DNA from: Gracilimonas sediminicola
GTDB lineage: Bacteria; Bacteroidota; Rhodothermia; Balneolales; Balneolaceae
Reading direction: 5' to 3'
NCBI RefSeq assembly: GCF_024320785.1
Contig: NZ_JANDBC010000002.1
Coordinates: 186,001 to 250,000, forward strand
DNA: 64,000 bases
Position 1 is the first letter of the stretch, and each line of letters opens with the position of its first letter. The notes beneath the pieces are model-generated. The model made no database searches. It saw only the letters and a program-made list of their open reading frames with translations, and was not told the DNA's origin. Shown in pieces: positions 54,453-62,596 of the stretch. The translations under genes and the position numbers were made by a program.

Positions 54453-54528
54453 GTCCTTTATTTTTTAGCTAACCTGTCTTCTGACACTCATTTATTATAA
54501 TGAAACTAAAACGACTTTAAAATTTTTT

Positions 54529-55284
54529 ATGGCGAAATCAGAAAACTTTTTCATCTATGGGCGCAACCCGGTAGAGGAAGCACTCCAAAATCAACCAGCA
54601 GAAATTGATAAAATTTACGTCAAGAATAATATCAAGCCTTCTTCCTATCAAAATATATCTGAGCTTGCAAGTACCAACGATGTCCCTTTGGTGAAGGTTC
54701 CCGGCCCGAAAATTTTCAGCCTTGTTGGCAAGGTAAACGATCAGGGCTTTGTTGCTCAAATGAGTACCGTAGCTTACACCCCTTTCTTCGACTGGGTGGA
54801 AACACTGATCATGTCGAACAACCCGGCCGTTTTACTTTTACACGGAATTGAAGACCCGCACAACTTTGGGGCTATATTACGCTCCGCTGCTGCTTCCGGG
54901 ATGGATGCTGTCATCATTCCGATGCAAAATCAGGCGCCGGTTAATGCCACCGTGTTTAAAACGTCAGCCGGTACTGCGGGAAGAATTCCCGTCATCCGAA
55001 TTCACGACATCAACCAGGGCATTAAAGATCTTACCGCAACCGGCTTTTCTATTGTTGGGCTGGATGGGTCAGGCAAGAAATCATTGTGGGAAGCCGACTT
55101 TCATAAACCCGTGGCTTTTTTGGTGGGAAGTGAGGGCGAAGGAATTCACCCCGAAAACTTAAAGCGATGCGATGAGGTGATACACATCCCCATGCAAAAT
55201 AATGTCGAATCGCTGAACGCCTCGGTGAGTGCTGCTCTTGTCAGTTACGAATGGATGCGCCAAAACCCTGCAACTGATTCATAA
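54529..55284 (+). CDS. rlmB: 23S rRNA (guanosine-2'-O-)-methyltransferase, TrmH/RlmB family
   Basis: A 251-residue SPOUT methyltransferase. The N-terminal substrate-binding domain starts FFIYGRNPVEEALQNQPAEIDKIYVKNN, and the SPOUT domain has the three knot motifs LLLHGIEDPHNFGAILRSAAASGMDAVIIP, VAFLVGSEGEGIHP and IPMQNNVESLNASVSAALVSYEW. RlmB methylates G2251 of 23S rRNA. Assignment within the TrmH group rests on overall length and the N-terminal domain. Only 2 bases separate it from the convergent namZ. Confidence 0.93.
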   Translation: MAKSENFFIYGRNPVEEALQNQPAEIDKIYVKNNIKPSSYQNISELASTNDVPLVKVPGPKIFSLVGKVNDQGFVAQMSTVAYTPFFDWVETLIMSNNPAVLLLHGIEDPHNFGAILRSAAASGMDAVIIPMQNQAPVNATVFKTSAGTAGRIPVIRIHDINQGIKDLTATGFSIVGLDGSGKKSLWEADFHKPVAFLVGSEGEGIHPENLKRCDEVIHIPMQNNVESLNASVSAALVSYEWMRQNPATDS

Positions 55285-55286
55285 CA

Positions 55287-56507
55287 TCAGTACAACAGGT
55301 ATGGGGTCCGTTGCTCTTTGAATGCTTCGACCTCGGCTTGCCAGGAAGGGATCTCTTCCTTGTTTTCGATGATTGATTTCAGATCAATGCCATAGAGTTT
55401 ATTGGCAAAGGCCTTCATCTCAAAGTTGGGGGTGTGAGCCTGAGCAAACTTCAGCAAGTCCAGCCCTAATCGTACCGGGTCTGTTTTATCGTAATTCCCC
55501 TGAAATGAAATCCGAATTCCGGTGCACTCCTGCCCTTCATGCTTGGGGTGTATAGCTTTTCCGGGAATGGATTGAGGTGTGAAAGTTACCGGGTCTAACC
55601 CTACAGAATGTTTTACCTCCAGCTCTTCGAGTTCCTCCGGCTTGAAACCAAAACCGGGGGCTCCGATGGTGAGAAACGGGTCTGCTGTTCCCCGCCCTTC
55701 CGAAAGGTTTGTTCCTTCAAAAATTACCGTGCCGGGGTAAACAAATGCATGTTCAAAAGCAGGCAGGTTTGGAGAAGGAGCAAACCACGGCAGTCCGGTA
55801 TCGGGCCAACGCATGTCGCGCTTCCAGCCGGATGTTTTTATTACTTTGTAGTTTGGCTCGGCAGGTAAATCCAGCCACTGCTCTCCCACTGCCATTCGGG
55901 CTATTTCCCCCATCGTCATCCCATAGGCAATAGGCATAGGATATGAGCCCACGAAAGATTTATACTCCTCCCGAAGAATCCATCCGGCCACATAATTTCC
56001 TCCCAGCGGATTCGGACGGTCCAGAATCCACAGCTCTTTATCGTTTTCCGCTATGGACTCCATCACCAAGCCCATCGTAGAGTTGTAGGTGTAAAACCGA
56101 ACGCCCATGTCGGGCAAATCAAACAACAAAAGATCGACACCTTGCAGCATTTCAAGGGTTGGTTTTTTGGTGGAACCATACAGCGAAAATACCGGCAACC
56201 CGGTTTCCTGATCTACTCCGTCCCTAATTTGTTCACCCGCACCGGCTTCTCCACGAAAACCATGTTCGGCCGCAAACAAAGCGGTGACATTCACCCCAAG
56301 GCTCAACAGGGTATCCACCATATGAACCCCATCAACCCGGGAAGTCGGGTTCATCACCAACCCGATTCTCTTCCCCGCTAACTCAGTCAGGTGTTCATCC
56401 AGTAACACTTCGGCACCGGTTTTCACGGTTCTGACCGTTTGCGGCTGTTGGGAATAACAACCGAGCAAAATCAGGCTTAGGAAAATCAAAAAGTAGTTAT
56501 TCTTCAT
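55287..56507 (-). CDS. namZ: DUF1343 exo-beta-N-acetylmuramidase (NamZ family), lipoprotein
   Basis: A 406-residue envelope protein with lipobox LLGC (Cys17). The DUF1343/NamZ pattern is clear: GKRIGLVMNPTSRVDGVHMVDTLLSLGVNVTALFAAEHGFRGEAGAGEQIRDGVDQETGLPVFSLYG, then LLFDLPDMGVRFYTYNSTM, LDRPNPLGGNYVAGWIL and VIFEGTNLSEGRGTADPF. NamZ removes terminal MurNAc from peptidoglycan chains, which suits a cell that also encodes AnmK and several serine hydrolases. Catalytic residues are not assigned here. Confidence 0.9.
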   Translation of the reverse strand: MKNNYFLIFLSLILLGCYSQQPQTVRTVKTGAEVLLDEHLTELAGKRIGLVMNPTSRVDGVHMVDTLLSLGVNVTALFAAEHGFRGEAGAGEQIRDGVDQETGLPVFSLYGSTKKPTLEMLQGVDLLLFDLPDMGVRFYTYNSTMGLVMESIAENDKELWILDRPNPLGGNYVAGWILREEYKSFVGSYPMPIAYGMTMGEIARMAVGEQWLDLPAEPNYKVIKTSGWKRDMRWPDTGLPWFAPSPNLPAFEHAFVYPGTVIFEGTNLSEGRGTADPFLTIGAPGFGFKPEELEELEVKHSVGLDPVTFTPQSIPGKAIHPKHEGQECTGIRISFQGNYDKTDPVRLGLDLLKFAQAHTPNFEMKAFANKLYGIDLKSIIENKEEIPSWQAEVEAFKEQRTPYLLY

Positions 56508-56532
56508 TGGTAGAATGTACTTGGAAATAAAA

Positions 56533-56559
56533 AAGCCTCTCAGAAAATCTGAGAGGCTT
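56533..56559 (-). terminator. Intrinsic terminator of ndk
   Basis: A perfect 12-bp stem, AAGCCTCTCAGA / TCTGAGAGGCTT, with loop AAA. On the minus strand it is followed by TTTTTTA. It lies 26 bases after the ndk stop codon. Confidence 0.92.
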
Positions 56560-56585
56560 GAATGTAGTATGAATGCAGGAATTAA

Positions 56586-57017
56586 TTAAGCTTGATTTGC
56601 CACTACTTCAGATTCCGCGAAGAAGTAAGCGCCTTCAATTTTTCCGTTTTCTACAGAGTCGGAACCGTGAATGATATTTTCTCCAACGCTGTCGGCGAAG
56701 TCGGCACGAATGGTACCTTCATCAGCTTCAGCAGGGTTAGTAGCACCTATCAATTCACGGAAGTCAGCAATTGCGTTTTCTTTTTCGAGGATCATTGGCA
56801 CACAAGCGCCGCTGCTCATGAATTCGCAAAGCTCATCATAAAAAGGTCGCTCTTTGTGAACCGCGTAGAAACCGCCGGCTGTGTCTTTGGTAAGCCGTGT
56901 CATTTTCATTGCCAGGATAGAAAATCCGGCCTCTTGAATTCGTTTTGTTACTTCTCCGATCAGTCCTTTTCGTACGCAATCGGGTTTGAGAATAGTCAGT
57001 GTTCGTTCTTTTGCCAT
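56586..57017 (-). CDS. ndk: Nucleoside diphosphate kinase
   Basis: A 143-residue kinase that equalises nucleoside triphosphates. It begins [20 protein letters not shown]. The phospho-His is in [20 protein letters not shown], and [34 protein letters not shown] is typical. Length is normal. Monocistronic with its own terminator. Confidence 0.97.
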   Translation of the reverse strand: MAKERTLTILKPDCVRKGLIGEVTKRIQEAGFSILAMKMTRLTKDTAGGFYAVHKERPFYDELCEFMSSGACVPMILEKENAIADFRELIGATNPAEADEGTIRADFADSVGENIIHGSDSVENGKIEGAYFFAESEVVANQA

Positions 57018-57142
57018 TATTATTGTCTATTAAAATTTTGTAACATTTAACTTTACAGAAACTCTATTTAGTAACGATAAAGATACGGGTTCATCCATCA
57101 AGTTTCGAACCTTTATATTAATAGAGTTATTCGGTTAGTTAA

Positions 57143-58990
57143 ATGAAAGAAGGACAACAGCAATTTTATCACTGGCAATTTAGCCTGTCGGCGTCACCGG
57201 CAAAGCTGTGGCCTTACGTTTCGGATACCAACCGGATATTCCGAATATTAGGTGCCACCCCCGTCAGCGAAACCTCTCTTTCCCGAAGCACCCCCAAAGG
57301 TTCGTTAGAACTCAGTCACAACAAGCTCAAATCGTATGTAAGCTGGCGTCAAACTCCTTATATCTGGGAGTACCCTTACCGTTTTGGGGTGAGCCGTCAC
57401 TATAAACTTGGAATCCTGAAAGAGCTCCGGTTTTCAACTGAATTTATTTCTTTGGATCATGAAACCCGGGTCAGTATCAAGATTTGGATACAGCCTACCA
57501 ATCCCCTGTTTTCCTTCATCATAAAAGCATACGTCGAATATATAATTAAGCGACGGTTAGCCAAGTATCTGCAGCAGGTTGACGAAAGCATTTCCAAAAA
57601 TCTGAGGCCCTACGAAATTTCAAAACCCAAAAAACTGGTCCGTGGTGCTGAGCGTAAAATTAAAACGATTAAAGCACAGCTAATTGAAAACAGCAAACGA
57701 AAACGTATTGTAAACCGGCTGTTTGATCTCATTCAACTTGCCGATGATGAAGAGCTGGAACGCATTCACCCCTATTCCCTTGCCGAGTATTGGGGAGAGA
57801 AAAAATACTCCGTGCTGAATGTTTTCCTTCATGCCGCTAAGCTGGACTTATTGGATTTCAGCTGGGATGTATGCTGCCCAAAATGTAAATCGCCCAAGCA
57901 TACCTTTCGTAAGATGCGGGAAGCCCGGGTTCATCTGTATTGCAACGACTGTGAATCCGATTACATGATGGACTTCAACCGGAACACCCACCTGGTGTTC
58001 ACTCCTCATCCGCTGATCCGTAAAATCACCGATAAAAAGTATTCTCTGGGTGGACCTCAATCCAAACCGCACCGTGTAACCCAGCAAAGTATTGATATAG
58101 GGAGCGAAAGGTATCCGCAAATACAACTGGAAGAAGGCACCTACCTGTTCCGGACCCATAATCATGAAGGCCACCTGATTTTGCACGTGCGGGAAGAAGG
58201 AGCCGACAATATCACCGTTTTTATTACGGATGAGGAACTGGACGGACAGGAAATCACCATTTCTACCAATCCCAACCTGATTATCAGTAACCGTTCTTCC
58301 AAGAAAGCCGTCTGTTTTATTGATAAACTGAATTGGAAAGAAGAAGCCATTTACGCCAGCGAGGTCAGTTCTTCGCACGATTTCAGAGAGTTATTCTCCC
58401 GCGAAACCCTGAAAGAAACGAGCAAGGTGAAGGCTTCGGAAGTAACCATGTTGTTCACGGATTTAATGAATTCTACCGAACTCTACGTTCAGGAAGGCGA
58501 TGAATCAGCTATTGGCCGCGTGATGGGGCATTTTAAGATTATACAACAGATTGTAGCTGAGGAACGCGGGGGTATTGTAAAGACCATCGGGGATTCGGTG
58601 ATGGCTGTTTTTTGGGAGCCGGTTTCAGCTCTTAAAGCCGTACAGCGCATCCAGCAGATATTTACGACCTCCACCTCTATGGGCGATGCCTTCAAAATCA
58701 AGGCCGGTGTCCATTTTGGGGATTGTACCGCTGTAAACCTGAACGGACGCATCGACTATTTTGGAACTACGGTCAACATTGCCTCCCGCCTGGTCGATAT
58801 TGCCTCTGAAAAAGAAATCATGGTTTCGGAAGCGGTCTTCAATCACCCCGATGTGCAGCTGTATCTCGACAAACACTCCGACACCTTCTTCGTGAAAGAA
58901 AGCATGAAAGAGCTCAAAGGCTTTGACGACGAAGAATTCAAGGTGAAGCAGATCCGCCTGGAGCGCCCGCCGATGCGACTGGTTATTTAG
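57143..58990 (+). CDS. DUF5939 family class III nucleotide cyclase
   Basis: A 615-residue cytoplasmic protein. Residues 1-160 look like an SRPBCC (START-like) lipid/ligand-binding domain (FSLSASPAKLWPYVSDTNRIFRILG, ELRFSTEFISLDHETRVSIKIWIQ). Then comes the DUF5939 region with a zinc ribbon (CCPKCKSPKHTFRKMREARVHLYCNDCESDY) and a beta domain to about 420. The C-terminal cyclase domain has metal Asp residues in MLFTDLMNSTELY and IGDSVMAVFWEP, and FGTTVNIASRLVDIA near the end. It should make cAMP or cGMP in response to a bound ligand; specificity cannot be fixed by eye. Confidence 0.88.
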   Translation: MKEGQQQFYHWQFSLSASPAKLWPYVSDTNRIFRILGATPVSETSLSRSTPKGSLELSHNKLKSYVSWRQTPYIWEYPYRFGVSRHYKLGILKELRFSTEFISLDHETRVSIKIWIQPTNPLFSFIIKAYVEYIIKRRLAKYLQQVDESISKNLRPYEISKPKKLVRGAERKIKTIKAQLIENSKRKRIVNRLFDLIQLADDEELERIHPYSLAEYWGEKKYSVLNVFLHAAKLDLLDFSWDVCCPKCKSPKHTFRKMREARVHLYCNDCESDYMMDFNRNTHLVFTPHPLIRKITDKKYSLGGPQSKPHRVTQQSIDIGSERYPQIQLEEGTYLFRTHNHEGHLILHVREEGADNITVFITDEELDGQEITISTNPNLIISNRSSKKAVCFIDKLNWKEEAIYASEVSSSHDFRELFSRETLKETSKVKASEVTMLFTDLMNSTELYVQEGDESAIGRVMGHFKIIQQIVAEERGGIVKTIGDSVMAVFWEPVSALKAVQRIQQIFTTSTSMGDAFKIKAGVHFGDCTAVNLNGRIDYFGTTVNIASRLVDIASEKEIMVSEAVFNHPDVQLYLDKHSDTFFVKESMKELKGFDDEEFKVKQIRLERPPMRLVI

Positions 58991-59038
58991 GTTTGAGGCG
59001 GAGTTTCGTTGATATAATTATATGTTAGGTAAACGAAG

Positions 59039-59428
59039 CTATTTTCTTTCTTTCGCATTCTCCTCTAAGAATTTTACTAACTCTTCTTTTTCGAGATTCC
59101 CATTTGCTAAATCAATCATTACAGCATACAACCCCTTTTTCTCAGCTTGCAGGCGATAGCCATTAACGTACAGAAAAGTATAAATCGCCACCAAAGCTGT
59201 TCTCTTGTTTCCATCGAAGAATGGGTGATTCTTACAAATGTGAAATCCATAGGCAGCTGCCATCTCAAAAATGTTGCTATGAACATACTCCCCTCCATAA
59301 CTTGCTTGTGGTTGGGCGAGTGCAGATTCCAACAAACCTTCATCTCGAATCCCCTGCTTGCCGCCGTATGTTTTAACCAGATCACTATGAAAAGCCAGAA
59401 TAGTTTCTTTATCCAAGAATTTTATCAT
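59039..59428 (-). CDS. doc: Doc-type (Fic-fold) toxin
   Basis: A 129-residue Doc/Fic protein. The motif HPFFDGNKRTAL has Asp-Gly-Asn-Lys-Arg, not the Glu-Gly-Asn-Gly-Arg of AMP-transferring Fic. The Lys variant is the Doc form, which phosphorylates elongation factor Tu. It begins FLDKETILAFHSDLVKTYGGKQGIRDEGLLESALAQPQ, the usual Doc start. It overlaps the AbrB-type antitoxin gene by 4 bases (ATGA). The pair lies at the edge of the accessory island and is on the opposite strand to the island genes. Confidence 0.93.
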   Translation of the reverse strand: MIKFLDKETILAFHSDLVKTYGGKQGIRDEGLLESALAQPQASYGGEYVHSNIFEMAAAYGFHICKNHPFFDGNKRTALVAIYTFLYVNGYRLQAEKKGLYAVMIDLANGNLEKEELVKFLEENAKERK

Positions 59429-59646
59429 TTCGCCAGTTCTTTCAACACTTCTTTATAATCAGTGTTTGCCTGGCGATAGGCTTCTGCCCACTCTTCAAAC
59501 TCGGGGTCTATTGGTTTGAGTTCTAAATTAGCACCTTTTTTTTCTATGGTTAATTTGTCACCACTTTTGAGATGAAGTTCATCTATCAATTGCTTTGGAA
59601 GCGTTACTCCTAAGCTATTTCCAATTTTTCTGATCTTTGTTTCCAT
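59425..59646 (-). CDS. AbrB/MazE-type antitoxin paired with Doc
   Basis: A 73-residue protein with a swapped-hairpin AbrB domain (METKIRKIGNSLGVTLPKQLIDELHLKSGDKLTIEKKGANLELKPI) and a short acidic C-terminal tail (EEWAEAYRQANTDYKEVLKELAK) that probably wraps the toxin. Doc toxins usually pair with Phd; AbrB-type partners are an alternative known arrangement. Overlapping palindromes just upstream of its ATG are likely its operator. Confidence 0.92.
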   Translation of the reverse strand: METKIRKIGNSLGVTLPKQLIDELHLKSGDKLTIEKKGANLELKPIDPEFEEWAEAYRQANTDYKEVLKELAK

Positions 59647-59668
59647 AATTATAACCGTTAACCATTAA

Positions 59669-59688
59669 TTGTTATAACAATGTTATAA
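59669..59688. promoter_or_regulatory. Overlapping palindromes, candidate antitoxin operator
   Basis: TTGTTATAACAA (59669-59680) and TTATAACAATGTTATAA (59672-59688) are both perfect palindromes and overlap. They begin 23 bases upstream of the antitoxin ATG. A tandem array of TTATAAC half-sites is what cooperative autoregulation by a toxin-antitoxin complex would need. Confidence 0.7.
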
Positions 59689-59804
59689 TTTATTTCGTAA
59701 TAATTCAACGCCAAAGTTCATTAAATAGTAACGTTTCGGACTCGCTTAAGGTACGGAACTTTAATAATTAAACGCAGATTCACCACTTAAACGCTGAGAC
59801 GTTA

Positions 59805-59901
59805 TACCGGGCGCAATGGAACTTGATTGCCAGGAATTAATTTTGCTACTTCAACCAATTAATAATCCCTAGGCCGTTTAAACGCTAGGTCGTTAGGTGT
59901 A
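59805..59901. repeat. attC-like structured repeat, copy 1
   Basis: Contains GGGCGCA, then AACTTGATTGC, AATTAATTTTGCTACTTCAA (59835-59854), then CCTAGGCCGTTTAAACGC and a final GTTAGGTGTA (59892-59901). It is homologous to 61112-61245 (the 20-base core is identical). GTTAGGT fits the integron GTTRRRY core. The complementary TACACCTAAC follows the next gene. Confidence 0.55.
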
Positions 59902-59916
59902 TTTAACCATAGTTAC

Positions 59917-60429
59917 ATGAATAAACTCATCCTTATCATTTTGTTTTTTTTACCACAAGCTCTATTAGCTCAAGAGCTATCCAGAAAAGATTATCAAGCA
60001 GGAGAATATAGAACTGGCTTAACACTTGATTCTATTCTAGTACTTAAAGGTGAACCATTAGATCTAAAAGAATCTGATTGTAAACGATGCTATGAACCAG
60101 CAAAGAATACTATCGTACGATACGATGGAATGGAGCTTTGGTTCTCACAATCCGGGAAATCTGATAAGGCTTACTTGTATCTGTTTTCACTTACTAAAGA
60201 TTCGCTATCAACACCCAGGAATATCTCGATTGGAAGTACAAAGGAAGAGATTGTTGCTGCTTATGGTGAACCTATTGATGAACTCTGGCATTGGTTTAAA
60301 TTAAGTTGTGACAACATAGTCTCATATTACGAATCAGGTAAATTTGGGGATTATACGACAACAGGTATTTCTTTCTGTTTACAAAGAAATAAGGTCGTAG
60401 AAATTATGCTGGGGCAAGGCAGTCCTTAG
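59917..60429 (+). CDS. Exported protein of unknown function in the accessory island
   Basis: A 170-residue protein with signal peptide MNKLILIILFFLPQALLAQ. The mature part has a CKRC pair (SDCKRCYEP), then LYLFSLTKDSLSTPRNISIGSTKEEIVAAYGEP and a C-terminal DYTTTGISFCLQRNKVVEIMLGQG. The segment RNISIGSTKEEIVAAYGEP is like the BLIP/DUF-type beta-alpha motif of periplasmic inhibitor-like proteins. That is only resemblance. It is AT-richer than the core genes. The gene is tightly bracketed by complementary cores GTTAGGTGTA (15 bases before) and TACACCTAAC (directly after the stop). Confidence 0.65.
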   Translation: MNKLILIILFFLPQALLAQELSRKDYQAGEYRTGLTLDSILVLKGEPLDLKESDCKRCYEPAKNTIVRYDGMELWFSQSGKSDKAYLYLFSLTKDSLSTPRNISIGSTKEEIVAAYGEPIDELWHWFKLSCDNIVSYYESGKFGDYTTTGISFCLQRNKVVEIMLGQGSP

Positions 60430-60500
60430 TACACCTAACCGCAGGCCGTTATTCCTTTACAAAACAATTTCGTTGCATGGATACCGTTAATCCATTAATT
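60430..60500. repeat. attC-like element between the exported protein and higB
   Basis: Starts TACACCTAAC at the stop codon, the exact reverse complement of GTTAGGTGTA at 59892-59901, followed by CGCAGGCCGTT. AGGCCGTT is shared with copy 1. A second GTTRRRY core is not clean here; GTTAATC near 60486 is closest. I therefore rate this lower than copies 1 and 2. Confidence 0.4.
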
Positions 60501-60506
60501 TAAAGA

Positions 60507-60797
60507 ATGATCAAATCATTTGGAGATAAAGCAACATCAGATCTGTTTCATGGAAATTCGAGCAGTAAAGTTCGAAAGTTACCTACTCAAATCCTTGATT
60601 CAGCCATTTACAAACTGGATATACTGAATGCGGCTACCTCTTTAGATGATTTAAGATCACCTCCGGGTAACAGATTAGAAGCATTACGCGGAGAGTATAA
60701 AGGATATTACAGTATTCGAATTAATGCCCAATGGAGAATCGTTTTTCGTTGGGAAGATTCCAGTGCTTTTGATGTAGCCATTATCGATTATCATTAG
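60507..60797 (+). CDS. higB: HigB-type toxin (RelE/ParE superfamily)
   Basis: A 96-residue ribosome-dependent mRNA interferase-like toxin. It has the start MIKSFGDKATSDLFHGNSS, then LDSAIYKLDILNAATSLDDLRSPPGNRLEALRGEYKGYYSIRINAQWRIVFRWEDSSAFDVAIIDYH. DLRSPPGNRLEAL and INAQWRIVFRW are the HigB family hallmarks. It precedes its antitoxin, the reversed order typical of higBA, with 15 bases between. This module is a classic integron cassette cargo. Confidence 0.93.
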   Translation: MIKSFGDKATSDLFHGNSSSKVRKLPTQILDSAIYKLDILNAATSLDDLRSPPGNRLEALRGEYKGYYSIRINAQWRIVFRWEDSSAFDVAIIDYH

Positions 60798-60812
60798 AAA
60801 AAGGTGAAGCCC

Positions 60813-61103
60813 ATGATTCCACAAAACAGAACAACTACACATCCCGGTACAATTTTACTGAGAGAGTACTTGGAACCAATGGAATTAACGCAGAAGGAAT
60901 TAGCTGACCATCTGGGTGTTCCCATCCAACGAATTAATGAAATTGTTCGGGGAAAAAGAGGCATATCTTCGGATACAGCTTGGCTGCTATCAAAAGCGTT
61001 AAATACCTCCCCTGAATTTTGGTTAAATCTACAAGCTATGCATGATTTATCCTCACACCGTCCAAGCAAAGAAATTACTCCAATTAAGGCTGCTCAGGCA
61101 TAA
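60813..61103 (+). CDS. higA: HigA-type antitoxin
   Basis: A 96-residue HTH_3 protein. The XRE helix-turn-helix is MELTQKELADHLGVPIQRINEIVRGKRGISSDTAWLLSKALNTSPEFWLNLQ. The ATG at 60813 with AAGGTG upstream is preferred over an in-frame GTG at 60804. TTHPGTILLREYLEP before the HTH is the typical HigA start. It binds and silences HigB and represses the operon. Confidence 0.93.
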   Translation: MIPQNRTTTHPGTILLREYLEPMELTQKELADHLGVPIQRINEIVRGKRGISSDTAWLLSKALNTSPEFWLNLQAMHDLSSHRPSKEITPIKAAQA

Positions 61104-61111
61104 AAAGGTGT

Positions 61112-61245
61112 TTTGAATCGGGCGCACCGAATAATCGGAACATATGGACGAGGTATTATGGAAACTTGATTGCAAAAAATTAATTTTGCTACTTCAATCA
61201 TATCATAATCCCCGTGCCGTTTAAGTGCTGGGGTATTAGTGCAAC
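61112..61245. repeat. attC-like structured repeat, copy 2
   Basis: This gap, from just after higA, can fold into a long imperfect hairpin. GCAC near 61124 pairs with GTGC near 61214, GGTATTATG with CATAATCCC, TTGA with TCAA, and GCAAAA with TTTTGC around AATTAA. It shares the 20-base AATTAATTTTGCTACTTCAA core (61178-61197) with copy 1 and ends TTAGTGCA (61236-61243). The complement TGCACTAA follows the next gene. Confidence 0.55.
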
Positions 61246-61259
61246 AAAATAAATAGAAT

Positions 61260-61934
61260 ATGCCCAACGGATTTTTAAAGAAGAACATGAAAGAAAAAAA
61301 TGACGAGCAATTACGTCATGTACTTCAAAATCCAAATCAATTCAGTTCTGAAGAAATAACTAATGCCGAAGAAATTTTAGAAGAGCGAACAGCCCATCCT
61401 GTTTCCTTGAATATAACCAACAAAGAAAACGGTAAGCCCTCCAGGTCCTATCGGGAAAAACCAATAAGTCCTAATTTTTCACTCAGAGCAATAGCAGTCT
61501 ATCAATTATTGTCTTCCATTCTAATTTTGCCTCAAATGTTTTCAGTGACATTGGAACTTAATATTATTCAATGGGGAGTATTCATAGTAATTGTTCTTCT
61601 TTACCTGGCAACTTTGGTTTCTGCAATATTAATTTTTCAAAAAAAGCAATTAGGACTTTTGATAGGGTTAGTTACTGCTCTGCTCCAATCGCTCCAAATA
61701 CATATTGGGGGCTTTATTTATTATGCAACTGGATTTATCTATGTATTCTTTTCAATTGGTAATTATACCGGATTTTCAGCAGGTATTATCCCTTCCTTTC
61801 TTGCCAGTTTTGAAGCCCAAACAGAATTAGCATTTGTTGGAATTAATATAGTTTCTGTAGTCGCATTTTACTTGCTTTACAAAGCATCAACATATTGTGA
61901 TGAAAACGATGAATTTCCATTGCATTTGTATTAG
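61260..61934 (+). CDS. Four-helix membrane protein of unknown function
   Basis: A 224-residue protein (about 215 from an alternative ATG at 61287). A soluble start (NDEQLRHVLQNPNQFSSEEITNAEEILEERT) resembles the degenerate N-terminal repeat of some Bacteroidota membrane proteins. Four or five membrane helices follow (AIAVYQLLSSILILPQMFSV, WGVFIVIVLLYLATLVSAILIF, LLIGLVTALLQSLQIHIGGFIY, FVGINIVSVVAFYLLYKAS). The ATG at 61260 lies in a GCCCAAC sequence that fits a cassette core, so the downstream start is plausible. Function unknown. Confidence 0.6.
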   Translation: MPNGFLKKNMKEKNDEQLRHVLQNPNQFSSEEITNAEEILEERTAHPVSLNITNKENGKPSRSYREKPISPNFSLRAIAVYQLLSSILILPQMFSVTLELNIIQWGVFIVIVLLYLATLVSAILIFQKKQLGLLIGLVTALLQSLQIHIGGFIYYATGFIYVFFSIGNYTGFSAGIIPSFLASFEAQTELAFVGINIVSVVAFYLLYKASTYCDENDEFPLHLY

Positions 61935-61935
61935 G

Positions 61936-61966
61936 TGCACTAACAAGACGTTTTACGCTAAAACCA
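61936..61966. repeat. attC-like core and hairpin after the membrane-protein gene
   Basis: TGCACTAAC (61936-61944) is complementary to TTAGTGCA at 61236-61243. It is followed by a perfect hairpin GTTTTA-CGC-TAAAAC (61951-61965), just 8 bases before the next gene. It is shorter than copies 1 and 2. Confidence 0.45.
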
Positions 61967-61972
61967 ATAGTC

Positions 61973-62596
61973 ATGAAGAGAATTACAACAGCTTTATTAA
62001 TTTTATTTCTAACAACCGCACAATTTAGTTGTTCAGACAATCCAGCTGATTCTTCCGAGAATGAATTTTATACAAAAACCATTGAAAGAATTGCTGAGAA
62101 TGAATTTGAAGAAGAACTTATTGAAAAAGCGGAAACAGAATACCCTCCCCGAGATAGTGTATTAGCCGCTGTTTCTCCCTGGCAACAAGAGTTGGTTCCT
62201 GAAACAGAGTATTGGTGGTATTCAAGATATGAGGGTGTGTATTTACCCTTTGCCTTAACTATTGATGCAATTGAATACTATGAAAGTTTTATTGATTCCC
62301 TTGCTGCTGAAGAACAAGACGATTATTATAAAACAGCAGAATTAGAATATGAAGCCAAAGTTAGTTTTCATGATTCTTTTAAGATTTATGAACAAGGATA
62401 TACGAATCCAACACCTGACCAATTACTTGGTTCTTTTGAGGAAGTCTATGTTGTGGAAATGACTTTGGGATTTCGTTTTGAATGTTTTGTTCATTGTCTA
62501 TTGGGTGCCAGTAAAAGTCGAGTTGCTGTATTCAATAAAGAAGGAAATCTGCTTGAAATATTTCATGATGGTGCGACCCCACAAATTGTAGCATAA
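61973..62596 (+). CDS. Lipoprotein of unknown function in the accessory island
   Basis: A 207-residue protein with a lipoprotein signal (ITTALLILFLTTAQFSC, lipid Cys20). The mature part is acidic and helical (ERIAENEFEEELIEKAETEYPPRDSVLAAVSPWQQELVPETEYWWYSRYEGVYLPF). A conserved-looking C-terminal strand segment follows (EVYVVEMTLGFRFECFVHCLLGASKSRVAVFNKEGNLLEIFHDG), with two cysteines. No recognised family. It is AT-rich in the third codon position like the other island genes. It ends the run of five co-oriented accessory genes. Confidence 0.6.
   Translation: MKRITTALLILFLTTAQFSCSDNPADSSENEFYTKTIERIAENEFEEELIEKAETEYPPRDSVLAAVSPWQQELVPETEYWWYSRYEGVYLPFALTIDAIEYYESFIDSLAAEEQDDYYKTAELEYEAKVSFHDSFKIYEQGYTNPTPDQLLGSFEEVYVVEMTLGFRFECFVHCLLGASKSRVAVFNKEGNLLEIFHDGATPQIVA

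Noticed and set aside
59024-59031. GTTAGGTA just before the Doc gene as the left cassette boundary
   Set aside because: It fits the GTTRRRY core, but no complementary TACCTAAC is found after the antitoxin gene, so I do not extend the cassette model to this pair with confidence.
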